A stretch of DNA of 64,000 nucleotides from Scenedesmus sp. ARA3 (Eukaryota; Chlorophyta; Chlorophyceae; Sphaeropleales; Scenedesmaceae). Shown here one piece after another: positions 54,806-64,000 of this stretch (positions are counted from its first letter, which is position 1; each line of letters opens with the position of its first letter). Under the pieces are notes generated by a model, which worked only from the letters and a program-made list of their open reading frames with translations, had not been told where the DNA came from and did no database searches. A program made the position numbers and the translations under genes. The stretch covers positions 1,889 to 65,888 of the forward strand of contig RWJK01001019.1 in NCBI GenBank assembly GCA_004335835.1, in the 5' to 3' direction.

Positions 54806-57800
54806 TCACAGGTCTTCGAGTGATTTCGAAGGCAGGTTGCTCACAAACTGCACAGGCCCCTTCACCCCAGGCGCCTTGCGCCACCAGGGCGGCCGCAGCA
54901 CCTCCCAGCACCACCAGCCAAACAGCAGCACCCCGGGGCCCGCCAGCCACAGCGCAGCAGCAAGCAGCAGGCTGCGCCAGAAGAACAGCGCAGTGGCGAG
55001 GGGGTCCTGGCCGGTGACCATGGCCTGCAGGCGCTCAAAGACCATGGCTAGATCATCGATGCGGTTCTGCACCTGCAGCAGCAGCGGCAGCAGGGGCAGC
55101 AGCAGCAGCAGTGATACCAGTTTTAAAGAGTGACATGGCCTGCAGGCGCTTGAAGACCACCGCCAGGTCATCGATGCGGTTCTGCACCTGCAGCAGCAGC
55201 CACAGCAGTGGACACGTTGCCAGCAGGGCAGCGGCCTTCCAGCAGGAAATGTTCAGGTCAGTGGTTGCAGCAGTGTAGCTGTGGTTGTACAGCTCTGGAC
55301 CTGCAGAGGACCAAGGCAGATGCAGGTGACAATTTAGCAAGCAGTTCAGCCACGGCTCGCCTGCAATGTGCTATGCAGCAGCTGCTCGCAGCGCCGCTTC
55401 AACACCACTATCGGATTTTGAATACCATGCTTGCATTGTCTCCAATCAATGGACCCCAGTGAACCGCACCTGCAGCGAGATGCGCAGCAGCTGCTCGTAT
55501 CGCCGCTTGAGCATCTTCAGCCGCCGTGGCTGGAACATCATGATGGCCGCCAGATCACATGCATTGCCCTCCCTGCACTGTTTCTTGCCACGCACCGCTG
55601 TCGACTCAGCTAGGTGCGGCTCTTGCCTTTCAGCATGAGCAGTCACAGCAGCAGCAGCTCTGCGCTGCTCCAGAGGCACACAAAATAGAACCAAAAGAAA
55701 GTGTCAAGCGGGCAGAACAGACCCCTTACCTGCAGCGAGATGCGCAGCAGCTGCTCGTAGCGCCGCTTGAGCATCTTCAGCCGCCGCGGCTGGAACATCA
55801 TTATGGCCGCCAGATCACGCACGCCGCCGCCGCCGCCGCCCCAGCCGCCGCCGCTGCTGCCGCCTCCCGCCGCGTTGTAGGGTCCGAAGACGGAGCTGCT
55901 GGCGCTGCCGCCGCTGCTGGTGCTTGCTGCGTCATCGTCCTCGTCATCTTCGTAATATAACAGATCTGAGGGCAGCAGCCCGGCTGTGTCGAAGAGCTCC
56001 CCGAGGTCAAACCCTAGGTACTCCACCAGGCCCTGTTATATGACATGGTTATGACAATAGTGTAACACAGCAGGCAAGATAATGGGTCTGTAGTGGCTAG
56101 GAGCATGAAGCACAGGTCTGCATGTGATCAAGCGTCCTGCACACGCACTTGCCAAGCTACAACACAGTGAGCAACAGGCAGAACCCCGCCACCACTGCCG
56201 ATTCAGCACGGCAAAACTTTTATCACAACAGAGTCACTCACGGTGCATCAGCCGCCGCCGCAGTGACCCCACACAAGCTGTGTGTGTATTGCAAAGCTCC
56301 ACCCAAGCTGACAAAACGGTACAAAAGTACAACCTCTAGCTCAGCTGATGCAGCAAGAGCAGGAGCATAGTACAGCAGGAGATAGACGTAAGCACGCAGC
56401 ACACATGCGTTCAGCGGCCGCTCACGTGCATCAGCAGCCGCCGCAGCGCCACCACGCTGCGCCACAGCAGGAACGCAAACAGGCTGGCGATGGGCCTGAA
56501 GCACAGCGCTGCCATGACCGCCACGCTGGCCAGGTTGTGGCTGGGGCGGCTCCACGCCTTGAGGTCGTTGAAGTAGTTCCAGGCTGAGGGCACCCAGCTG
56601 GTGGCCACACGCAGCCGGTGGATGTTGTGCCTGCAGAAACAGGGCAGTGCAGGGTATGACAGTTTGTGTGGGGCGGCTCCACGCCTTGAGGTCGTTGAAG
56701 TAGTTCCAGGCCGACGGCACCCAGCTGGTGGCTACTCGCAGCCGGTGGATGTTGTGCCTGCGAAATGTGTATGAGCATATATCCCTTTGAGTGATTTAAT
56801 GATAAAGACATTACAGGTGAGAGCGTGACATGCATATCCATGGTCATATGGGGCGGCTCCACGCCTTGAGGTCGTTGAAGTAGTTGTAGGCTGAGGGCAA
56901 CCAGCTGGTGGCTACATGCAGCCGGTGGATGTTGTGCCTGCGAAATGTGTATGATCACACAATCCTGTGAGTGATTTGATGATGATGACCATGAGAGATA
57001 AGAACATGACCTGATTTGTATATCAAAGGTCATATGAGGCGGCTCCACGCCTTGAGGTCGTTGAAGTAGTTCCAGGCTGGTGGCCACACGCAGCCGGTGG
57101 ATGTTGTGCCTGCGGGATTGTAGCAATGTTTGATTGGAGGATAGTGATGCTGTTAGTGATGCTGTTGAAAAAAGACACATGGTCATCATAATGCCAAACA
57201 TCGCCCTTCCTGTCTTCAGCGCCTTCCACGCTGCAAGCGGCAATCTAGGCTCATACCTAAAGTTCAGAATAAGAAGTTCACATGCTGAAGTTCAGTTCAC
57301 AACTTCTCACCTCGATCGTGACAGCCGGAACTTCTCCCTGCCTGTCTCCAGCACCTTCCAGGCAGCAGCAGGCAACCTAGGCCAAACCAATACTTCAAAC
57401 CAAACAATTCACACTATCAAGACGTTCAGAATGTGAAGTTCAAAGTGTCAAACTTCTCACCGTGAACGTGACAGCCGGAACTTCTCCCTGCCTGTCTCCA
57501 GCACCTTCCACGCAGCAGCGGGTGGCACCGGGGGGTCCGCAGCAGCAGACAGCCAGGCCACCACCTTCTGGTGGTGGCTCTGCGTGATGAGGTCCCTGCT
57601 GGCTGCGTGGAACAGGCTGATGTGGTGCACCTGGCCAGTAAATGGAAACGACGAGCAGCAGCCGCAGCAGTAGCAGTGATAAGGTCTCTGCTTGCTGAGT
57701 GAAACAGGCTGATGTGGTGCACTTACAACACATGAGGTTGTCAGCAACAGCAGCAGCGGCGCGCGTGGTTGGGTCCCTGCTAGCTGCATGGAACAGGTTG

Positions 57801-60800
57801 ATATGGCCCACACTGGGATCCAGCTGCACGCTCGCATATGTTGGGACATGTGCGCTGCTGCCCCATGCAGCAGAACACATTGCAACAAAAGAAAAACCGC
57901 TTCCAAGCACCCACGCGCACCGTGGGTGGGTACTGTGAGCGCTCGTATGCGTTGAGCAGCCTCTGGCGGTCAGGTATGCTGCAGGTAAACCCCAGCAGCA
58001 CCAGCCCTGTGGTGTGGCTCACACTGACGCCTGGCGTTACAACAGGTGGGTGCGGCGAGTCGGCGTGCTGCTGCTGCTGCTGGATGCTGCTGCTGCCGGT
58101 CACGCGTAGCTTCAGCGACTTGATGACCTCCCTGCAGCACAAAACATGCAGGGGTAGATAGACAAATTACACGGTGTCCTCATGCGGCATACGCCATGAC
58201 CAACTCCAATACAAAACATGCAGGCAGGCGCAGCACAAAACAAGACTTCTTGCCTACATACATTCTCTCATAACATGTGTGCATGCTGTCGTGGCTCAAA
58301 GCGACTTGTGATAGTGCATGCCAAGAAAAAGCCCAAACACAAAACCAACATAAGCAGCTAATGCGCCACTGAGCAGATCACAAACCAGCGAGCCATACCC
58401 GTGGTTGAGGAACATGAGGTAGATGACCTTGTTCACGAGGCAGCTTATTGACACACTAAATACAAACAAGACGTAACAGAGCAGGACTTGTCACCTGTGG
58501 TTGAGGTACATGAGGTGGCTGATGCGGTAGGTGAGCTTGCCCAGGCACATGCCACCGACTACTGTTGAACAGCATCAACACGCAACGGCAACTGTGCAAA
58601 GTGGCCATTGCATCTGTGGTTGAGGTGCATCAGGCAGCTGATGCAGTACGTGAGCTTGCCCTGGCACTGCGCAATGACCAATGCTTCAACAATACAGGGG
58701 TCTTGGCACAACATGACACAGTAACAAACCGCACCTGTGGTTGAGGTACATGAGGTAGCTGATCCTGTACGTGAGCTTGCCCAGGCACTGCAGCTTGCCC
58801 CGCCCAGCGTCAGTGAACACCGCCAGCAGCAGTGTGGTGGTGGGGTGGTAGATGGGCACAGACAGCTGCCACGCAAAGTCGCTCTCACGCCTGCGGCAGC
58901 AGCAGCATGGTGTTGGAGTGGCAAATCAGCACGCAACTGCCACACAAAGTCTGATTCGCGCCTGAAGCAGCAGCAGTAGTTGTCCTGCACCTGGAATCTG
59001 GGCATAACTCATCCAGTAGCAGGTGATGCACGATGGCGCAAACCCGTCCTCATACTAGCTCACTTCTCACAGCAGCCGCGCTGCTCCTCCTCGCACCTCA
59101 CAACGCTCTTGGCCCAGTGCGGCCCAATCTTGAGCAGCAGCCACCACCCTTTCGGGGGCTCAGGCGTCAGCTCCACTCGGTGCACCACCAGCTGCAGCGT
59201 AGCTAGTGGACCAGCCAGGCAGCCCCTCTCAGGCTGCACCGGCAGCCCTGGAATCGGGCTCACGCTGCTGCTGACAATGTCTGCTGCCGCTGCTGCTGCT
59301 GCAGTGGCTGCTGCTGCTGCTGCGGCTTTGGGAGTGGCTGCGGCGCTGCTGCTGCCACCGCCTGCTGCGAGGAGGCTTGCGCTTGGGCTGCGGGCGAAGG
59401 GTGAGGGCTTCTGCAGCCGGGCTGTGAATGGGTTGAGGCGCGGCGTGCCGGCAGCCTGGCTGCTGCTGCTGCTGGTAGTGCTACCACCCAATGGCCATGG
59501 CAGCTGCATGCAAAGGAAAAAAAGTTTACACTTGTTAGGCGAGGTTGTGACAGCCCTTAACGAGCCCTTGATGTGCAGTTGTGCAGTGCAGATGTGCAGT
59601 TGTGCTGCTGCATTGCAGCTTCTATGGATGCGGCAGCGGCTGCGCAGGACAGTTTGCAGACTGTGCTGCACTGTTGACAACACAAGTCAATTGCATGCTT
59701 CCTGCCGCACCAACTCACCTGCTGCTGCAGCCAGCCCAGCCAGCCCTGCTGCTGCTGCTGACCTGCAGTCACAACCAGCGCTGAGGCCCTAACCCCTCCG
59801 CCCTCTCCTTCGCCAGCTGCTGTGCCAAACATCGTCACTCTGCGTGACGTAACCCTTGTGCCAGCAGTAGGCCGAGGTGAGTTCGGCACGCTGCTGCTGC
59901 CAGCAGCAGCAGCGGCAGCAGCTGCTGCAGCCGCCGCAGCCGTCACCGCACTCGCACCGAGCACAGACCCCTTTCGCGACATGCTGTCTCCAATAGCCAC
60001 GCGAGGTGAGTTTGGCACGCTGCTGCTGCTGCCGACGACTGCTGTTGCTGCTGCGAGGCTGAGGGCAGGCACGCCGTACATTGCTGCGCGGCCGTCTGCG
60101 TCTGCTGCTGCTGCGCGCAGCTCTACTGTGCCACCCTCGATGCCTTGCAGGGACAGCTCGATGCCCGGCAGCTGATTGCGGCGGAACTGCATGGCACACA
60201 TACACCAGCACACAACAGGCTGATGAAACAGGTTGATGTAGGCGTATCAGACGTGTCAGAACTGCGCTTCACAATGTCAAAAGTTGACGCATGTCAGACC
60301 ACTTCAGCAGGCGCCAGCCCGATGCCTTGCAGCTGGTTGCAATGAAAATGCACGGCGCACGTGCACAACAGGTAACAAGGTTTGTGAACCACTTGTTCAC
60401 CAAGTGAGAGTAACACAGGGCTGGACACATTCGGAGGCACCAGCTCAACGCCTAGCAATGGGATGCAGCGGCACAGCTCACAATCTGCACGAATTTATCC
60501 TACTTCACCCGACCCTGTAGCAGTTGCGATCCAGTGGAACTCACCGCGCGCACGCCCAGCCATGTGGTGGGTAAGCGAGGGCTGGCCACTAGCAGGTCCA
60601 CCACAAACCATGGCAGCACACATCTTGATGCGGTGAAAGCAGCACATCGTGACTCACCGCACGCACGCCCAGCCATGTGGTGGGTGGGGGAGGGCTGGCC
60701 AGCAGCAGGTCCACCACGCTCCACTCGCCACGCGCCATGAGCTTGCCACCAGGCAGCGCCTTGCCGCGCAGCACTACCTGCAGCACGGCAGCAACATGTT

Positions 60801-63199
60801 TTAAGTCACATTGGAACAGAATCAGCCAGCATGCCACGCACCATCAACTTGCACCCGGGCAGGGCTTTGCCGCGCAGCACCACCTGCATCAAACTACATG
60901 AGGTGTAGAGTTGCATGGAAGCAAAACCAGCCAGCATGCCACAGGTCACGAGCTTGGCCCCGGGTAGGGCTTTGTTGCACAGCACCACCTGCACGTGCTA
61001 TAAATCCACAGGATCAGGGTGGAGACAATAGGCTTTGGCCAGCAACGGCAGCCAATGCGACACCCGCACCAGCCTATTCAACAACCTACCTCCAGCACCA
61101 GCCGCTTGTGCTGCAGCGGCCGCTTTGAGGTGAACACAAACTGCTCGCGGAACACCGCCGCGCCGCCAGGCCGCAGCCGCACCGGGTTACTCTCATGCAC
61201 CTGGTGCTTGCCAAACCTGAGCCTTGCCAGCGCATACACAGGCTCAGCCGCCAGGTGCTGCTGCAGCAGCGCCTGCTGCTGCTGCTGCACACGGGCCTCT
61301 TCTGCCATGCTGGGACTGTCACTGAAGCTTGAGCCGCCCAGAAAGTCAAACAGCCGGTTGCTGGCCTGAGCACCGCCAGCATCCTGGTGGTATGCTGACA
61401 CGACAGCCGCGACTGCTGCTTCCAAGCTATCCGCCATGTCCAGGCCGCCGCCGATGTTACTGCTGTTAGTAACGGTGTTATTAACGTCGTGCCAGTCTGA
61501 CATGCTGGCGCTGCTGAGGCTGCGGTGCAGCTGCTGCTGGGTGTGCCGCGCTGTTTTGGGGGAGGACTTGCTGGCCTGCTTGAGGTACTGCAGGTACCAG
61601 CTGCTGCCCAGCTGCACCTCCAGCAGCGACAGCTGGCGGCAAGAGGGAAAAAAGGCAACACGAGGTGATTCATTTAGAGTATCTGTTGGCATGTGTTGAG
61701 AGGTGATGATGGCAGGCGAGCAGCAGCAAAAGCACCAGAGCATGCTGAAGGGGGAAGGGCACATGCCAATGCACATTGCAAAAGCAACCAAAACACTGAC
61801 TGTGACAGGAGCTCGCAATGCAGTATCACTGCGCCGCACCTTGATGTACACGATGCATGGCTCCTCGTACAGCGTGCCCAGCTTGGCATGCGTCACAACA
61901 GGCGGCACCTACAGCAGCAGCGCCAGCAGGAGAGGTGCATACATTATCAGTTGCAACTGACAGCCTGGCACTCTGTTGAATTGGAAAAGCGACTGCTGCT
62001 GTTCACCTTGGTTGCAGGAAGCGCAATAAGCCCTGTGACATACTTTGCTCACAAACATGCATCAACTCACATGCATGTGCGCTAGCCATTCCAGCCCAAT
62101 AAGCAAGCCTGCAAAGCACACCTTGATCTCGCCGGGCAGCAGGCAGAAGCTGACTCGCTCCGCCACATCAAACGCATGGTGGTGCCGCCACGTGGGAGCC
62201 CACCACAGCGCAACACGCACAGTACCCAGCTCCGGCTGCTGCGGTTGAAGCTGCTGCTGCTGCGGCGGCTGCTGCTGGGGGTGCTGCTGCTTGGGTTGCT
62301 GCTGCTGCTTATTGCCGCCGCGCTTTTCCTGCAAGTAGTGCCGCAGCGACGGCTGCGACAGCAGCGGGTGCGACAGCGCGCGCTGCAGCTGGCTCTGCGG
62401 CTGCTGCTGCTGCGCGTCCTGCTTGCCATGCTGCTTCTTGGGCTGCTGCTGCGCGGGTGGCTTGACGTCTTTGAGCTTGCGTATGTTAGCAGGGTGCAGC
62501 TTGAGGTCAAGCTCAAGCACCTGACAGCGGCAGCAGTAGCAGCAGCAGCAGTATGTTGTGAACTGGCAGCCATCAGCCCACACTTTGGTCATGTTGGAAG
62601 GGTGCAGCTTGCGGTCAAGCTCCAGCAACTGGCAGCAGCAGCAGCAACACTTCCACTTCCACAGACATCTCACCTCCTGCGGCTTGTAGGCAAGCGCATT
62701 GACGTCCACACAGCCTCGCCCAAGCAGCTCATCAGGCCGCCAGAAGTCCCAGTCCCACACCTCCACCAGCATAGCTCACTCTGCAGCCTTTCAAAAACCA
62801 ACCCTGCAACTCACCTGATGCGGCTCAAACGCAAGCATGCTGACGCTGCAACCAGCCACAAACACACAGCGCAGCGCGATGTGTTCTCACCTCCTGCGCC
62901 TCAAAGGCAAGCGCATTGATGTCCACAAAGCCTCACCCAAGCAGCTCGTCAGGCCGCCAGTGACGTCACCAGAAGAACGCCGCCCTGCAACATGCCGCAC
63001 CACACAGCACCAAAGCCTTCAAATCCTCACCTCTTGCGGCTCAAAAGCAAGCGCGTTGATGTCCACAAAGCCTCGCCCCAGCAGCTCATCGGGCCGCCAG
63101 AAGTCCCAGTCCCACACCTCCACCAGCACCTGTCGCTTGCCGGCAGACACCTCGTGCCACTCAAGGTAGAACTCTTCGCCCCAATCAGGGTCTAGGGTC
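54806..63199 (-). CDS. MCTP-like protein: multiple C2 domains and C-terminal membrane region (N-terminus missing)
   Basis: Thirteen exons in phase give about 1,161 residues in the window: 63199-63031, 62520-62122, 61908-61840, 61632-61090, 60777-60658, 60186-59719, 59503-59097, 58890-58735, 58131-57921, 57630-57461, 56630-56426, 56032-55730, 55072-54806. The first exon opens in mid-codon, so more lies upstream. C2 signatures are DPDWGEEFYLEW with VLVEVWDWDFWRPDELLGRG, and later WWLLLKIGPHWAKSVVRRES with PIYHPTTTLLLAVFTDAG. The C-terminal plant PRT_C region is recognisable: GLVLLGFTCSIPDRQRLL, WNYFNDLKAWSRPSHN, then membrane segments MAALCFRPIASLFAFLLW and LFFWRSLLLAAALWLAG before the basic WWRKAPGVKGP end. 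In plants such proteins tether the ER to the plasma membrane in a Ca2+/lipid-dependent way. Gln/Ala/Ser-rich inserts lengthen the linkers. Confidence 0.85.
55140..55560 (-). repeat. Copies of the last two exon edges of gene I
   Basis: A copy of the terminal exon's 5' edge (VQNRIDDLAVVFKRLQAM) is at about 55140-55200, and a copy of the preceding exon's 3' edge (MMFQPRRLKMLKRRYEQLL) at about 55470-55555. Confidence 0.85.
56570..57110 (-). repeat. Four copies of the exon edge before the membrane segments (gene I)
   Basis: The acceptor and RHNIHRLRVATSW...WNYFNDLKAWSRP codons recur at about 56570-56635 (full exon 56426-56630), 56670-56760, 56850-56945 and 57035-57110. Confidence 0.85.
58400..58800 (-). 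repeat. Four copies of the C2 exon 3' edge (gene I)
   Basis: CLGKLTYRISYLMYLNHR with its donor appears at the end of exon 58735-58890 and, with changes, at about 58610-58670, 58495-58560 and 58400-58440. Confidence 0.8.
60540..60990 (-). repeat. Copies of both edges of exon 60658-60777 (gene I)
   Basis: The 5' edge (VVL.GKALPG.KL) recurs at about 60850-60890 and 60945-60990. The 3' edge (VDLL.ASP..PTTWLGVRA) recurs at about 60540-60600. Confidence 0.8.
62680..63125 (-). repeat. Three copies of the C2 segment DFWRPDELLGRG (gene I)
   Basis: The 3' half of the first C2 exon (to AFEPQEV plus donor) recurs at about 62890-62950 and 62680-62775. In the last copy VEVWDWDFWRPDELLGRGCVDV is still intact. 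Confidence 0.85.
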
Positions 63200-63204
63200 C
63201 TGCA

Positions 63205-63236
<32 letters not shown>

Positions 63237-63373
63237 CCAAAGGTTCATTGCATGCGCGTGTATGTACTTGAATGCTCTGTACGCAAGATGTAGAGTCCCG
63301 CACAATGCAGCTGCTATCACACCTGCATGTAGGTGAACACGCTACCGCTGCTGGTTCAAAGCCAATGCATGAG

Positions 63374-64000
63374 CTGGACGCTGCTCCTGCACGCAGTGTG
63401 ATGTGCTTCCTGCTGCTCAGCCTGCAGCTGTACAGAGCAACTGCTGCGACTACTTTGCGCTGTTGCTGTCCAAAGACATTGCGTATCAGCCTACACACTG
63501 CTCCTGCAGAACATGCTGCGCTTCCTGCAAGCTGATCAGCCTCCAACTCAAAAGAGCAGCTGCTACTCTGCACTGTTGCTGTCCAAAGCCGTTAGTATGA
63601 GCCTGCACACTGCTCCTGCAAGACGTGCTGTGGTTCATGCAAGCTGCTCAGCCTCCAACGCAACGAAGCAGCTGCTACTCCGCAATGTTGCTACCCATTG
63701 CCATTGCGTGTGAGGCTGCACGCTGCTCCTGCAACTTTGCCGTGCTTCCTGCAAGCTGCTCAGCCAGCTGAAGTTCTCCAGAGCAACTGTTGCAATTACT
63801 CTGCGCTGTTGCTACCCATTGCCATTGCGCGTGAGCCTGTGCACTGCTCCTGCAGAACGTGCCGTGGTTCCTGCAAGCTGTTCAGCCTCCAACGCGACGG
63901 AGCACCTGTTACTCTGCACTGTTGCTGTCCAAAGCCGTTAGGTGTGAGCCTGCACACTGCTCCTGCAAGATGTGCCGTGCTTCCTGCAAGCTGCTCAGCC
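63374..64000. repeat. Tandem repeat of about 114 bp, at least five copies
   Basis: The anchor CTGCTCCTGCA recurs at about 63374, 63487, 63601, 63714, 63834 and 63948, spaced 113-120 bp, within longer similar units (CAAGCTGCTCAGCCTCCAAC, TTGCTACCCATTGCCATTGC). It lies upstream of the first readable exon of gene I, probably in an intron, and continues past the window edge. Confidence 0.85.

Overview
The window looks like nuclear DNA of a green alga (Chlorophyta, probably a chlorophycean). The genes are split by many short GT-AG introns. CAG/CTG triplet runs are everywhere, read as poly-Gln, poly-Ala or poly-Ser in exons. TGTAA poly(A) signals, typical of green algae, lie downstream of several stops. 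Several products look plastid-targeted or plant-like. The species cannot be named from the sequence alone.

Nine multi-exon genes were assembled by hand from splice sites, conserved motifs and exon phase. For eight of them every junction that can be read keeps phase. In order: (A) 490-9153, minus, a plastid-type FAD-dependent amine oxidase / carotenoid-desaturase-like enzyme; (B) 9646-15410, plus, an SLC38/AVT-type amino-acid transporter with a 192-base assembly gap; (C) 17621-24850, minus, a very large AP2-domain transcription factor whose 5' end is unresolved; (D) 26982-34296, minus, a divergent protein kinase; (E) 34691-37967, minus, a YeiR-type COG0523/CobW GTPase (putative metallochaperone); (F) 38306-44734, plus, a C-terminal-motor kinesin-14; (G) 45761-48508, minus, a DUF3172 plastid protein; (H) 49419-53144, minus, a CPBP/CAAX-type intramembrane protease; (I) 54806 to beyond 63199, minus, an MCTP-like multiple-C2 membrane protein whose N-terminus lies outside the window. 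A plus-strand coding fragment (2-361) may be the 3' end of another gene. A/B and E/F are divergent pairs. B/C and F/G are convergent.

The genes do not form an obvious pathway. A, G and H are probably plastid proteins, B and I are membrane proteins, C and D are regulatory, E is metal homeostasis and F is cytoskeletal.

The striking feature of the window is how its introns are built. At most exon-intron boundaries, a piece of exon together with its splice site and some intron is repeated 2 to 8 times in tandem inside the neighbouring intron, with periods of about 60 to 250 bp. Donor-side copies extend downstream and acceptor-side copies extend upstream. All nine genes show this, and in three genes terminal coding segments with their stop codons are also copied into the 3' flank. 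It makes naive ORF calling misleading, and it is the best candidate here for an undescribed genome-evolution process or source of alternative splicing.
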